Below, in pieces: positions 8,370-18,158 of a stretch of DNA of 64,000 bases (position 1 is the stretch's first letter; each line of letters begins with the position of its first letter). Under the pieces are notes generated by a model. That model was not told the DNA's origin and made no database searches. It saw only the letters and a program-made list of their open reading frames with translations. The DNA comes from Aestuariibaculum sp. M13. Lineage in GTDB: Bacteria > Bacteroidota > Bacteroidia > Flavobacteriales > Flavobacteriaceae. The position numbers and the translations under genes were made by a program. The stretch is from NCBI RefSeq assembly GCF_024723255.1, contig NZ_JANIAC010000002.1, forward strand, positions 806,001 to 870,000, given 5' to 3'.

Positions 8370-10916
8370 ATGACCAAATATCTACTAACTGCCTTTGCTC
8401 TTTTTGGCGCCGTATTATCGGCTTTAGCACAACCAAAAAGTACTGATCCAGTTGCCGAAAAAAACATCATTATAACCGGAAAGGTAATCGACAAAGACAT
8501 GAATATGCCTTTAGAATACGCTACCGTTGCCTTTTTTAGTAAAGCTGAAAACAAAATAGTCGATGGCTGTATAACAGATACTAATGGTAATTTTAGCATT
8601 CCAGTTGCAAAAGGCATTTACGATATTTCAATTGAATATATTTCCTATAAAAAAATTACACTTAGCAATAAGAACCTCACAAAAAACGAAGATTTAGGAA
8701 CCATAGGTTTAACCGAAGACCTTGCTACACTGGATGAAGTTGAAGTTATTGCTGAAAAAACCACCGTTGAAATAAAACTTGACAAAAAGATTTACAACAT
8801 CGGAAAGGATTTAACTACTGCCGGAGGGACAGTAAGTGATGCTTTAAATAATGTGCCATCGGTTTCTGTAGATGTTGAAGGCGCTATTAGTTTAAGAGGA
8901 AATGAAAATGTAAAGATTCTAATTAACGGAAAGCCTTCAGCTATGGCAGGATTCTCCGACTCAAATATCTTCAGTCAATTACCTGCTTCAGCTATAGAAC
9001 GTGTTGAAGTTATTACATCGCCTTCAGCGCGATATGATGCCGAAGGTACCGCCGGAATTTTAAACATCATTTTACGACAAAAAGAAACTTTAGGTTTTAA
9101 TGGCTCATTCAATTTAACATTGGGAAATCCGGATAACGTAGGTGTTTCCGCTAACTTAAATTATCGTACAGAAAAATTCAACTTATTCTCTAATTTAGGA
9201 TTTAGATACGCTGCTCCGCCAAGAAACAGTTTTAACGATAGTAAATATTCGGCAACTACAGTTGATGGCGTTACAACATTACCGGAGTACGAAAGAATTA
9301 TTGAAGACCAGAATGTAGATCGTATAAACAGAAACTATAATGCTAATACTGGTATTGAATACTTTTTATCAGATAAAACTTCCATAACCGGTAGTGTATT
9401 TTACAACTTTGGTAATGACGACGATTTATCCCTTAACACCAGTGACCGCTATAACAGCGGAAGTATAGTCGAGCGAACGCTTAGAAGCGAACAAGAAAGT
9501 GAAGACGATAACAAATATCAATTTGCATTAAATTATATTACAAAATTTAATGATGAGGGGCATGAATTAACAGCTGATTTCCAATATGAAAATGGGTCTG
9601 AAGATAAATCAACCCGCATTAACGAAGACTATATTTTTACTGACAAAACTAATCCCGATGCCTTTCAGAATGAAAATATATTTTCGGTTGAAGATGAAAA
9701 AGAATACTTGTTACAAGCCGATTACGTTTTACCTATAAACGACAAATCTCGTTTTGAAGCAGGATATCGTGGAAACTTCAAAAACAAATCAACAGATTAT
9801 GTTTTAGAGCAAGAAAACATTAATGATGGTAGTTTCTTTGTAAACGACACGCTTACAAATATTTTTGATTACACAGAAAACATAAATGCTGTGTACTCTC
9901 AATACGGGACTAAATTTGGTGAATTCTCATTCCTTTTAGGATTACGTTTAGAAAACACACAACTTAAGGGAAATATAGATTCTAGATTAACCGAAGAAGA
10001 ATTACAAACAGCTTTTGGATATCCAATAGACACCGATTTTAACAACAACTATTTAGGTCTATTTCCTACTGTAAATTTAATTTACAATTTAGCAGGTAAT
10101 AGTGACGATTCTGAAGAGAACATCTCTTTTGGGTACAATAGGCGTATAAACAGACCAAGAGGATTTTTCATTAACCCGTTCCCTTCTCGTTCAAGTAGAA
10201 CAACTGTTTTTCAAGGAAATCCAAACTTAAGTCCTGCTTTTGCAAGTGCTTTTGATATTGGTTACTTAAAACGTTGGGATAAATTAACCTTAACTTCTTC
10301 TATCTATTATCAGTACGAAACTGATTCTTTCGAATTTATTCAGGAAAATACAGGTTACTATACTTCAGACGGCATTCAAATTACCAGAAGAATGCCAATA
10401 AACTTATCGAATAACACTAGAACAGGTGGAGAAATTGGCATCATGTATAATCCTGAAAAATGGTTGAGAATTAATTCCAGCTTTAACTTTTTCCAGTTTG
10501 AAAAAGAAGGTGAATTTAACGGAATAGATTACGGAACGAAAAATACCAGTTGGTTTGCACGTTTTAGTAGTAAAGTAAGCTTACCTTCAAATATAGATTG
10601 GCAAACTAATATGCATTATATGGGACCAAGCGCAAATGCTCAAGGCGAAACCGAAGGTATGTTCTCTATAGACTTAGCTTTTAGTAAAGACATCTTTAAA
10701 AACAATGCAACGATTTCATTAAATGCACAAGATTTATTGAACTCTAGAAAACGCCGTTCAACAAGATCCACAGAAGGTATTGAAACCTACAGCGAACACC
10801 AATGGAGACAACGTCAGGTAAATTTATCTTTAATCTACAGATTCAACCAACAAAAGAAACGTGAACGTCCTAACACCGGATTTGGTGGTGGCGATGACGA
10901 TATGGGAGGTTTCTAA
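8370..10916 (+). CDS. TonB-dependent receptor, outer-membrane beta-barrel family
   Basis: An 848-residue outer-membrane protein. A signal peptide (residues 1-20, ending in LSALAQ) is followed by a carboxypeptidase-regulatory-like beta-sandwich (about 33-120, IITGKVIDKDMNMPLEYATV), a TonB plug domain (about 140-230, with SVSVDVEGAISLRGNENVKI and IERVEVITSPSARYDAEG) and a long beta-barrel rich in aromatic turns. The C-terminus is a Gly/Asp-rich tail. No SusD partner is adjacent, so it is not a typical SusCD pair; siderophore, peptide or other substrates are all possible. A strong palindromic terminator follows. Confidence 0.9.
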   Translation: MTKYLLTAFALFGAVLSALAQPKSTDPVAEKNIIITGKVIDKDMNMPLEYATVAFFSKAENKIVDGCITDTNGNFSIPVAKGIYDISIEYISYKKITLSNKNLTKNEDLGTIGLTEDLATLDEVEVIAEKTTVEIKLDKKIYNIGKDLTTAGGTVSDALNNVPSVSVDVEGAISLRGNENVKILINGKPSAMAGFSDSNIFSQLPASAIERVEVITSPSARYDAEGTAGILNIILRQKETLGFNGSFNLTLGNPDNVGVSANLNYRTEKFNLFSNLGFRYAAPPRNSFNDSKYSATTVDGVTTLPEYERIIEDQNVDRINRNYNANTGIEYFLSDKTSITGSVFYNFGNDDDLSLNTSDRYNSGSIVERTLRSEQESEDDNKYQFALNYITKFNDEGHELTADFQYENGSEDKSTRINEDYIFTDKTNPDAFQNENIFSVEDEKEYLLQADYVLPINDKSRFEAGYRGNFKNKSTDYVLEQENINDGSFFVNDTLTNIFDYTENINAVYSQYGTKFGEFSFLLGLRLENTQLKGNIDSRLTEEELQTAFGYPIDTDFNNNYLGLFPTVNLIYNLAGNSDDSEENISFGYNRRINRPRGFFINPFPSRSSRTTVFQGNPNLSPAFASAFDIGYLKRWDKLTLTSSIYYQYETDSFEFIQENTGYYTSDGIQITRRMPINLSNNTRTGGEIGIMYNPEKWLRINSSFNFFQFEKEGEFNGIDYGTKNTSWFARFSSKVSLPSNIDWQTNMHYMGPSANAQGETEGMFSIDLAFSKDIFKNNATISLNAQDLLNSRKRRSTRSTEGIETYSEHQWRQRQVNLSLIYRFNQQKKRERPNTGFGGGDDDMGGF

Positions 10917-10933
10917 GACAAACCTCCCCAAAC

Positions 10934-10969
10934 AAAAAAAGGGAAGCTAAATTTAGCTTCCCTTTTTTT
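10934..10969. terminator. Perfect palindromic bidirectional terminator
   Basis: Seven A, then GGGAAGCTAAATTTAGCTTCCC, then seven T: 36 bases that are fully self-complementary. It lies between the TonB receptor (plus) and a small membrane protein gene (minus), so it can end transcripts from both sides. Confidence 0.9.
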
Positions 10970-10992
10970 ATTAATATATTATCAAAAAAATG

Positions 10993-11169
10993 TTAGGCGT
11001 TTTGACGCTTAGCTTTTTTCTCTTCTCTAATTTCTTTCATTCTTTCAATTAAAGCGCCTCCAATCCAGTAAGGAATAACAAAGGTCATTAAGAAAATCAT
11101 TAACCAAAACCCTATGGTTAAGATGGTTAAAAAAGCTAAAAATCCTAAATATTGGTCAAAATCGAACAT
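10993..11169 (-). CDS. Small membrane protein, 58 residues, hypothetical
   Basis: An ATG at 11169 opens a 58-codon frame ending at TAA (10993). The product starts MFDFDQYLGFLAFLT and is dominated by two closely spaced hydrophobic stretches (about 9-26 and 27-38, with IPYWIGG after them). It ends in a strongly basic amphipathic tail, ERMKEIREEKKAKRQNA. The layout is typical of short inner-membrane proteins with a cytoplasmic charged tail. The terminator directly beyond its stop and the surrounding non-coding sequence support a real gene. Function is unknown. Confidence 0.72.
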   Translation of the reverse strand: MFDFDQYLGFLAFLTILTIGFWLMIFLMTFVIPYWIGGALIERMKEIREEKKAKRQNA

Positions 11170-11291
11170 AATTGTTAAGTGTCTTTAAAAAATATGAAGC
11201 AAAGATAATATAAAGCTTTTTGTAATACAATATGAAACTAAAATTTATTAACAGAGTTTTTAAGATTTTAAAAGATTACTGAACAGACTAA

Positions 11292-11735
11292 CTATAAATT
11301 CTCAGACAATTCTTTTACTATTTGAAGTGCCTTAGGAAATGTTTTTTCAAAATACGATTGATATTCTTCAGCCGAATCCATGCCAACCTCAAGCGTTGTT
11401 ATGCCATTTTCCTCTGTTAATGTATAATCTTCTTTAGCTCCAACCCAGTCTTTTGTTTTTTCATCTGGAGGTAACTCAACACCTTTTTCAAGCATACCTA
11501 AATGTTCAATTCCCATAAACTCATTGGTAATACGTTTATAAATTCGGCTAACCATACCGCTTCCCTCTCCATTTGTAAACAGCGCTTTACTGCCTTCTTC
11601 CCAATCGGTTTCTACCTGAGAATCTTCACTAAAAATCTTCGTCCATTTCGGATAAGTTTCTTTTCCCCAAAGCACGTCCCAAACTTTGGAATTTGCGGCA
11701 TCAATATCAATCTTAAAATACACTCTATATAACAT
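11292..11735 (-). CDS. SRPBCC (START-like / AHSA1) domain protein
   Basis: A 147-residue single-domain protein. It begins with a beta strand followed by the helix SKVWDVLWGKETYPKW, a common opening of the SRPBCC fold, and ends in the long C-terminal helix KTFPKALQIVKELSENL that closes the hydrophobic cavity. The fold binds lipids or other hydrophobic ligands; no ligand or partner can be inferred. No signal peptide. It stands alone, about 100 bases from the peroxiredoxin gene on the same strand. Confidence 0.78.
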   Translation of the reverse strand: MLYRVYFKIDIDAANSKVWDVLWGKETYPKWTKIFSEDSQVETDWEEGSKALFTNGEGSGMVSRIYKRITNEFMGIEHLGMLEKGVELPPDEKTKDWVGAKEDYTLTEENGITTLEVGMDSAEEYQSYFEKTFPKALQIVKELSENL

Positions 11736-11836
11736 GGCTAAATTTTATAAAATGATGTTCTTAAAATTACCAATTAATTTAATTCTTAAAAACAAAAAGC
11801 ATCAACTTTTAATGTCGATGCTTTACAATTTAAGTG

Positions 11837-12478
11837 TTAATCTAAATTGGGTTGTGGCGTCATCCTTAGATAAGGCTTAATTTCTTTATGTCCTTTAGGG
11901 AATAAACTCGGAATTTCCTCATTGGTAATCGCCGGAGAGATGACCACATCTTCACCACTCTTCCAGTTGGCTGGTGTGGCTACTTTATGGTAAGCCGTTA
12001 ACTGTAAACTATCAATTACCCGTAATAATTCTTCAAAATTTCTTCCTGTTGAAGCCGGATAGGTTATAATCAGTTTTACTTTTTTATCGTCACCAATTAC
12101 AAAAACCGAACGTACAGTAAATTTTTCACTGGCATTCGGGTGAATCATATCATAAAGTTCAGATACCTTTCGATCTTCATCTGCTATAATCGGAAAATTT
12201 ACAGTTGTATTTTGTGTTTCGTTAATATCATTAACCCAGCCTTGGTGCGACTCTAAACCATCAACACTTAAAGCTACTACTTTAACGTTACGCTTTGCAA
12301 ATTCATCTTTATATTTTGCTACAGTACCTAATTCAGTAGTACAAACAGGAGTGTAATCGGCTGGATGCGAAAACAAAATTCCCCAACTACCGCCTAACCA
12401 TTCATGAAAATTAATATCGCCTTCGGTAGACTTTGCTGTAAAATTAGGGGCTGTATCTCCTAATCTAATTGTTGCCAT
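11837..12478 (-). CDS. 1-Cys peroxiredoxin (Prx6 type)
   Basis: A 213-residue thiol peroxidase. The peroxidatic cysteine sits in the SHPADYTPVCTTE motif (about residue 46). The length, the LSVDGLESHQGW stretch and the long C-terminal extension match the Prx6 group, which reduces hydrogen peroxide and organic hydroperoxides with one catalytic cysteine and an external thiol. No second resolving cysteine is visible. It is cytoplasmic and transcribed away from fumC, with a shared upstream region of about 170 bases. Confidence 0.92.
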   Translation of the reverse strand: MATIRLGDTAPNFTAKSTEGDINFHEWLGGSWGILFSHPADYTPVCTTELGTVAKYKDEFAKRNVKVVALSVDGLESHQGWVNDINETQNTTVNFPIIADEDRKVSELYDMIHPNASEKFTVRSVFVIGDDKKVKLIITYPASTGRNFEELLRVIDSLQLTAYHKVATPANWKSGEDVVISPAITNEEIPSLFPKGHKEIKPYLRMTPQPNLD

Positions 12479-12652
12479 AATTCTTCTTTTTTAAAATTTA
12501 ATTCCTACTAAATTAATCAATTTACTAGAATTAATGTGATAAAATTTACTTTTAATTTTTAAGTTCAAAAAAAATAATAAAACTAACTTTTATCATGCCT
12601 TAAAACTTAGTAAAAAACTTAACTTTGTTACTTTAATTAAATCATTATTACG

Positions 12653-14050
12653 ATGAGTTTTAGAATAGAAAAAGATACCATGGGCGAGGTAAAAGTGCCT
12701 GCCGATAAACTTTGGGGCGCACAAACCGAGCGTTCAAGAAACAATTTTAAAATAGGGCCTTCTGCTTCTATGCCTTTAGAAATTGTTTACGGATTTGCTT
12801 ACCTAAAAAAAGCTGCCGCATTTACAAACTGTGAATTAGGGGTTTTACCTATTGAAAAGCGCGATTTAATCGCTGCTGTTTGTGATGAAATTTTAGAAGG
12901 AAAACACGACAATCAGTTTCCTTTAGTTATCTGGCAAACAGGTTCAGGAACCCAAAGTAATATGAATGTTAACGAAGTTATCGCTAATCGTGCTCAGCAA
13001 TTAGCAGGTAAAGTAATTGGTGAAGGCGATAAAGCAATCCAGCCAAACGACGACGTTAATAAATCACAATCGTCTAACGATACCTTCCCTACAGGTATGC
13101 ATATTGCTGCTTACAAGAAAATTGTAGAAGTAACATTACCAGGTGTAAAACAGTTACGCGATACACTTCAAAAAAAATCTGACGCCTTTAAAAATGTTGT
13201 GAAAATTGGTCGTACCCACTTAATGGATGCGACGCCTTTAACCTTAGGACAAGAGCTTTCTGGTTACGTGGCGCAATTAAACTACGGAATTAAAGCTTTA
13301 GAAAATACCTTACCTCACTTAAGTGAATTAGCTTTAGGAGGAACAGCTGTTGGTACTGGGTTAAATACACCAAAAGGTTACAGTAAGCGTGTTGCCGAAT
13401 ATATTGCTCAGTTTACTAAATTACCTTTTGTTACGGCTCCTAATAAATTTGAAGCACTAGCTGCACACGACGCTTTAGTTGAAACACACGGTGCTTTAAA
13501 ACAATTAGCGGTTTCTTTAAACAAAATAGCTAACGATATTAGAATGATGGCTTCTGGACCAAGAAGTGGTATTGGAGAAATTATTATCCCTGCTAACGAG
13601 CCAGGAAGTTCTATTATGCCAGGAAAAGTAAACCCTACTCAATGTGAGGCTTTAACAATGGTTTGTGCTCAGGTTATGGGTAACGACGTAGCAGTTTCTG
13701 TTGGTGGTTTACAAGGACACTACGAGCTTAACGTATTTAAACCAGTTATGGCTGCTAATGTTTTACAATCTGCTCAGTTAATTGGTGATGCTTGTGTAAG
13801 TTTCGATGAAAACTGTGCGATTGGTATCGAACCAAACCACGAAGTGATTACAAAATTACTTAACAACTCTTTAATGCTTGTAACGGCTTTAAATACCAAA
13901 ATCGGATATTATAAAGCTGCTGAAATTGCCAACACAGCACACAAAAACGGAACAACCTTAAAAGAAGAGGCTGTTAATTTAGGCTATGTTACAGCCGAAG
14001 ATTACGACGCTTGGGTTAAACCAGAAGATATGGTTGGAAGCTTAAAATAA
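12653..14050 (+). CDS. fumC: Fumarate hydratase, class II
   Basis: A 465-residue protein of normal class II fumarase length. It contains the superfamily signature [11 protein letters not shown] with the mobile catalytic loop serine, the [14 protein letters not shown] active-site stretch and the [16 protein letters not shown] segment that supplies the His/Thr substrate contacts. The enzyme interconverts fumarate and L-malate in the TCA cycle and, unlike class I fumarase, needs no Fe-S cluster. Monocistronic, with a strong terminator about 30 bases after the stop. A TAACTTTG box at 12620-12627 resembles the Bacteroidota -7 element, though no clear -33 element precedes it. Confidence 0.96.
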   Translation: MSFRIEKDTMGEVKVPADKLWGAQTERSRNNFKIGPSASMPLEIVYGFAYLKKAAAFTNCELGVLPIEKRDLIAAVCDEILEGKHDNQFPLVIWQTGSGTQSNMNVNEVIANRAQQLAGKVIGEGDKAIQPNDDVNKSQSSNDTFPTGMHIAAYKKIVEVTLPGVKQLRDTLQKKSDAFKNVVKIGRTHLMDATPLTLGQELSGYVAQLNYGIKALENTLPHLSELALGGTAVGTGLNTPKGYSKRVAEYIAQFTKLPFVTAPNKFEALAAHDALVETHGALKQLAVSLNKIANDIRMMASGPRSGIGEIIIPANEPGSSIMPGKVNPTQCEALTMVCAQVMGNDVAVSVGGLQGHYELNVFKPVMAANVLQSAQLIGDACVSFDENCAIGIEPNHEVITKLLNNSLMLVTALNTKIGYYKAAEIANTAHKNGTTLKEEAVNLGYVTAEDYDAWVKPEDMVGSLK

Positions 14051-14077
14051 GCCATAAATCAAAATCTATAAAAACAA

Positions 14078-14110
14078 AAATCAGGTCATTAAAATGACCT
14101 GATTTTTTTT
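14078..14110 (+). terminator. Rho-independent terminator of fumC
   Basis: TCAGGTCATT and AATGACCTGA form a 10-bp inverted repeat with a very short central turn, followed by eight T. It starts about 28 bases past the fumC stop. Confidence 0.9.
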
Positions 14111-14217
14111 GTTGGTTGGTTAGCTATTAATCTTTCCTTGTTAGTTAATTAGGTATACTTAAGAAAGGAATTCCTGCCAAATATATTACTTAACAGCTTT
14201 CAATCAATTAACAAATG

Positions 14218-14793
14218 TTAATTGATTTCACTTTTTTTTCTAATGCGACTTAACTGAACTGGTGTAATTCCTAGATAGGAAGCTATGTGATATTGTGGAA
14301 TAATCTTATCGACATCAGGAATTTGTTTCTGCAATTCTACATATCTATCTTTAGCTTCAAGCGATATTAAATCCACCAAACGCTTTTCATATAACACGTA
14401 AAACGATTGAAGTACTTTATTATATAATTTACTAACAGACAAATTTGTTTCAGCAAGTTCCATGACCTTCTTAAAATCGACTTCGTGAATTTCACAATCG
14501 GTAAGTGTTTCAAAAACAAATTGTGAAGGCTCGTTTTTCATTAAAGCCGTTAGAGAACCAAAAAAGCTATTCGACAGGTAAAAGCTTTTATTAAACTCCT
14601 TACCAGATTCTGTACATATATAACACCTAACAACACCTGATAACAACAGGTAAACCTTGTTAGGAATTTCGTTTATTTTAACCAGTTGTGTCCCTGGTTT
14701 CAATGTTTTTAACTCCGATACTTTTAAAAGTTCTTCAAATGTTTCATTAGAAATATTTGAAAAAGAATTTAGAATTTCTTCTTCTAATTGCAT
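14218..14793 (-). CDS. Crp/Fnr family transcriptional regulator
   Basis: A 191-residue regulator with an N-terminal cyclic-nucleotide-binding-like beta-roll (about residues 15-125, with LKPGTQLVKINEIPNKVYLLLSG split around the usual glycines) and a short C-terminal helix-turn-helix (YHIASYLGITPVQLSRIRKK). The arginine and glutamate needed for high-affinity cAMP binding are not evident, nor are Fnr-type cysteines, so the signal is unknown. Such short Crp-like proteins are numerous in Flavobacteriaceae. Transcribed alone, with no obvious target nearby. Confidence 0.88.
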   Translation of the reverse strand: MQLEEEILNSFSNISNETFEELLKVSELKTLKPGTQLVKINEIPNKVYLLLSGVVRCYICTESGKEFNKSFYLSNSFFGSLTALMKNEPSQFVFETLTDCEIHEVDFKKVMELAETNLSVSKLYNKVLQSFYVLYEKRLVDLISLEAKDRYVELQKQIPDVDKIIPQYHIASYLGITPVQLSRIRKKSEIN

Positions 14794-15015
14794 TCTATTA
14801 GTAAATTTTCAAGCATTAGTAAATGCCTATTTGGTATTAGTTAGTAATAACAGATGCATTATTAAACAAAAAGGGATGAGTTGCTATTAATCTCCTAAGT
14901 CATACAAATGCAGTGTATCATACCAAATGTAAAAGTTATGCTCATATATCACAACATTTCAATTAAAATTCGAGTAAGAGCAAATTAATTTCCTTCAAAC
15001 GAAACAATATTGTAT

Positions 15016-15048
15016 GAAAAAACCTCAAGATTTCACTTGAGGTTTTTA
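15016..15048 (-). terminator. Terminator downstream of the coiled-coil protein gene
   Basis: AAAACCTCAAG and CTTGAGGTTTT form an 11-bp stem around ATTTCA. Read on the minus strand it is followed by a T-rich run, 20 bases beyond the stop at 15068. The 14794-15015 stretch before it holds no convincing gene. Confidence 0.8.
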
Positions 15049-15067
15049 TAATCTTGGGTATATACGT

Positions 15068-15952
15068 TTACTTAAGTGTAAATTCTGATGTAGATACTAA
15101 ATCTTTTTCATTAAAAACATTCACAATGTAGCGTCCTTCATCGAAATCCTCATCACCGCGAGGCGCAATAAATTCACATACATTTAAGTTTGCATTTTCG
15201 TAATTAAACTTACTAATTAAACTGTAATTTAAAGTTACTTCATCAAACTGTACTTGCTCGTTTAAACCAATAATATTGTTTTTTGGGTCGATAACCTGAA
15301 TATATAATTCCTGATCTCCAGCTTGTACTAATTTATTTTTAGCTACAATAAAACATACTCTAATTTTATCACTACGTCCGGCACGCTCGGTTGGAATTAC
15401 CTTTCCTGAGGTTCTTACAATTACTCCTGAAGCTTTTAAATCTACTGCAGAAAGCACTGCTGCATTAGAAACCACTTCAGCCAAAGCTGTATTTTGAAGT
15501 AATAACGAATCGTTGAACATCGTGCGCTCTTCCAAACGAACACGAGTACTATCTAAAGACGTTGCTAAATAAGCATTGCTCACTTTTAACGAATCGTTTT
15601 GTGCTAACAACACATCCATCTCCTTTTGTAAAGACGCATACTTTTGTTTGTATCTCCATAAGCTTTTCACGTTGGTTTCTGAGATTTTTAGTGAATCCAT
15701 TAACCCTTGAATACGTGCTCGAGCTTCAATTAAATTTTGGTTAGCCACTTCATTTTCACCTATGGCTTCGTCATACTGACTTGCCATTAGGCTTAACTCA
15801 TCCATTACTTTTTGTTTTTCCTCAGTTAAGTCCTGCTGAACTTTGTTACTTTCTTGATACAAGTTCATTGAATAGAATGCCATGCCTAAAAATAGGACCA
15901 CTGCAATCCCCAACGCAACCTTCAGACCGATACTGCTTTTGTTGTTTTCCAT
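15068..15952 (-). CDS. Membrane-anchored coiled-coil protein, hypothetical
   Basis: A 294-residue protein with an N-terminal transmembrane segment (about 10-28, VALGIAVVLFLGMAFYSM), a long charged coiled coil (about 32-155, rich in E, K, Q and L heptads) and a C-terminal beta-rich domain (about 170-294, containing SGKVIPTERAGRSDKIRVCF and ending in SEFTLK). It is probably anchored in the inner membrane with the coiled coil and globular domain in the periplasm. Similar proteins in flavobacteria are sometimes labelled chromosome-partitioning proteins because of the coiled coil; nothing seen here supports that. Divergent from the formimidoylglutamase-like gene, with 56 bases between starts. Confidence 0.75.
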   Translation of the reverse strand: MENNKSSIGLKVALGIAVVLFLGMAFYSMNLYQESNKVQQDLTEEKQKVMDELSLMASQYDEAIGENEVANQNLIEARARIQGLMDSLKISETNVKSLWRYKQKYASLQKEMDVLLAQNDSLKVSNAYLATSLDSTRVRLEERTMFNDSLLLQNTALAEVVSNAAVLSAVDLKASGVIVRTSGKVIPTERAGRSDKIRVCFIVAKNKLVQAGDQELYIQVIDPKNNIIGLNEQVQFDEVTLNYSLISKFNYENANLNVCEFIAPRGDEDFDEGRYIVNVFNEKDLVSTSEFTLK

Positions 15953-16008
15953 AATTGCTTGTTTTTAATGATTAAAATCTACGTTGTTTAATATTTTTTA
16001 TTTTTATA

Positions 16009-17082
16009 ATGCCACAAATAAATAATGATGTAATTTCGTTTCAAAATTTATTTACTCACATGGATAAACTTTCTTTATTCGATAAAAATAGTTTAAATAA
16101 ACTATTAAACAAACGTTCCGGTGAATCCAAGTTCGGTCAGGAGATTAAGCTCTTAACCAGCATTTCAAATATATACGACCAACTTAAAAGTTTGGATGTC
16201 AAGTACGTAATTATTGGTTTACCAGAGGATGTAGGAGTGTTCGCAAACTACGGTAAAATTGGCACTTCCAAAACGTGGGAAATTACCTTAAAAACCCTGC
16301 TAAACATACAGAGTAACGAGTTTACAACGCCTCAAAACGTTTTAATTTTAGGGCATTTAAATTTTTCTGAAGAATTACAAAAATTATCACTTTTAAATCC
16401 TGATAAGAAGAAAAGTTTTATAAAAGCACGAGACATTGTAAAAGAAATTGATACCCATGTCGCTTACATAATTAATCAAATTGTTTTAGCTGGAAAAAAA
16501 CCTATAATTATTGGCGGAGGACATAATAATGCCTACGGAAATATAAAAGGAACAAGTTTGGCTTTAGGCAAACCTATTAACGTGGTGAACATGGATGCGC
16601 ATTCCGATTTTAGACCAGAAGAAGGTCGACACAGCGGGAACGGTTTTAGTTATGCCTATTCTGAAGGATTCCTGAAAAACTACAGCATTTTCGGATTACA
16701 AAGAAATTACACATCAAGAGCTTTATTTAAAACCCTGAAAAAGTTAGATAATATCCAGTACACAACCTTTGAAGATATTGAAGTGACGCATAAGGTAAAA
16801 TTTTCAACTGCCATGAAAACTGCTTTAGATTTTGTTGGAGCAAGCCCTTATGGCATTGAGGTAGATTGTGATACTATTGAAAATATACCTAGTAGTGCCA
16901 TGACCCCCAGTGGTTTTTCTGTAAACAATGCCAGACGATTTGTTAGCCATTTTGCCGAAAACCCAAATGCAAGTTATTTGCATATTTGTGAGGCTGCACC
17001 AACCGAAGAAACGGCATCGCAAGTTGGAAAACTTATAACCTATTTAATAACAGACTTTATAAGTGCACAAAACAACCTTTAG
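16009..17082 (+). CDS. Formimidoylglutamase-like arginase-family hydrolase
   Basis: A 357-residue ureohydrolase-fold protein. The binuclear manganese ligands are present: His in GGGHNNAYG, the NMDAHSDFRP cluster and EVDCDTI. The family hydrolyses arginine, agmatine or formimidoylglutamate; flavobacterial relatives of this length are generally named formimidoylglutamase (HutG), the last step of histidine breakdown to glutamate. No other hut gene is in the window, so the substrate remains a family-level guess. Its stop overlaps the stop of the converging NUDIX gene by 4 bases. Confidence 0.82.
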   Translation: MPQINNDVISFQNLFTHMDKLSLFDKNSLNKLLNKRSGESKFGQEIKLLTSISNIYDQLKSLDVKYVIIGLPEDVGVFANYGKIGTSKTWEITLKTLLNIQSNEFTTPQNVLILGHLNFSEELQKLSLLNPDKKKSFIKARDIVKEIDTHVAYIINQIVLAGKKPIIIGGGHNNAYGNIKGTSLALGKPINVVNMDAHSDFRPEEGRHSGNGFSYAYSEGFLKNYSIFGLQRNYTSRALFKTLKKLDNIQYTTFEDIEVTHKVKFSTAMKTALDFVGASPYGIEVDCDTIENIPSSAMTPSGFSVNNARRFVSHFAENPNASYLHICEAAPTEETASQVGKLITYLITDFISAQNNL

Positions 17083-17675
17083 TTGTTTTGTGCTTCCATA
17101 AGTTTATGTATTAAAGCGTATTGTAGTAAGACTATGGTTCTGGTATCATGAATTTTTCCTGAGTTCAGCATATCGATGGCCTCGGAAAATGGTAATTCCA
17201 ACACTTCGATATCTTCATGTTCATTCTCTAAGCCTCCGCCTTCATTCACTTTCATATCATCGGTATATTCTCCAATAAAAAAATGCATTTTCTCTGTCAT
17301 AACACCTGGAGATGAATAGGCTTCATAGACTTTTTTTACTTCTTTTAATCGGTAACCTACCTCCTCCTCTGTTTCTCTAATAATACAGGCTTCGGGATTA
17401 TCCTTATCTAACATACCCGCGCAAATTTCTACCAGATAACCATCAGTGTTATCATTTAAAAAGGTTGGCATTCTAAACTGTTTGGTTAAAATAACGGTTT
17501 GTTTTTCGGCATTATACAACAAAATGCCGGCACCATCTCCTCGATCGTAAACCTCTCGCATTTGAGTAACCCACTCACCGTTACTCATTAAATATTTAAA
17601 AGTTAATTTATTAAGTGTATAATAATTATCAGATAACAACTGGGTATTTATGTCCTTTACACGAATGTCTTTCAT
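17079..17675 (-). CDS. NUDIX hydrolase, NudK/ADP-sugar pyrophosphatase type
   Basis: A 198-residue protein with a complete Nudix box: GMLDKDNPEACIIRETEEEVGY matches G-x5-E-x7-REUxEExGU (quoted here in part across about residues 100-122). The preceding strand-rich region, and the GAGILLYNAEKQTVILTKQFR segment, resemble NudK GDP-mannose pyrophosphatase and ADP-ribose pyrophosphatases, so a nucleoside diphosphate sugar is the likely substrate. Cytoplasmic. It converges on and overlaps the formimidoylglutamase-like gene by 4 bases. Confidence 0.88.
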   Translation of the reverse strand: MKDIRVKDINTQLLSDNYYTLNKLTFKYLMSNGEWVTQMREVYDRGDGAGILLYNAEKQTVILTKQFRMPTFLNDNTDGYLVEICAGMLDKDNPEACIIRETEEEVGYRLKEVKKVYEAYSSPGVMTEKMHFFIGEYTDDMKVNEGGGLENEHEDIEVLELPFSEAIDMLNSGKIHDTRTIVLLQYALIHKLMEAQNN

Positions 17676-17901
17676 TACTAAAATAGGTTCTAAATGTTTT
17701 GAAAAGATAATACTTTTAAAAAAAATTCACGCCTTTAAAATCTGCCTAAATAATTGAAACCTCTTTAAAAATAAGGGATTCACAAGAAATACAAATAATA
17801 CACTTCCTACAAAAAATAATCTAACAACATCATTTTTAATTATTTAATCAACAAAATATATTATATTTGATTAGCTATTAAATCATTCTAAAGCATCTGC
17901 T

Positions 17902-18132
17902 ATGCTACCTATTAAACTATCGGCGTCTTGGCTTTTACTAAGCCAAATAGACATTGTAACTGTACTTGTTATAGTTGTTGTATTCTTTTCAATACTTCTT
18001 GTTTTAGGTATTAGAAAATCATACAAATTAAAAAAGGAAAATGAACGCCTCGACAAAATAAGCGAGGAAATGGCCCGAAAGGAAGAAAAATATAGAGATT
18101 TTACTGAAGGCCATATGTATAACAACAATTAA
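17902..18132 (+). CDS. Small single-pass membrane protein with charged tail, hypothetical
   Basis: 76 residues. One strong transmembrane helix (about 16-40, IDIVTVLVIVVVFFSILLVLG) is followed by a highly charged helical tail (KLKKENERLDKISEEMARKEEK) likely to form a short cytoplasmic coiled coil. A TATATTTG box at 17862-17869 could serve as the -7 promoter element. It is followed 26 bases later by another small membrane protein of the same topology, and the two probably form an operon ended by a strong terminator. Function is unknown. Confidence 0.62.
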   Translation: MLPIKLSASWLLLSQIDIVTVLVIVVVFFSILLVLGIRKSYKLKKENERLDKISEEMARKEEKYRDFTEGHMYNNN

Positions 18133-18158
18133 ACTAATACCCCAAATAATTTATTATC

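Noticed and set aside
14657-14890. Plus-strand 77-codon frame overlapping the Crp/Fnr gene start
   Set aside because: Mostly antisense to a clear regulator gene; the product is typical of a shadow frame.
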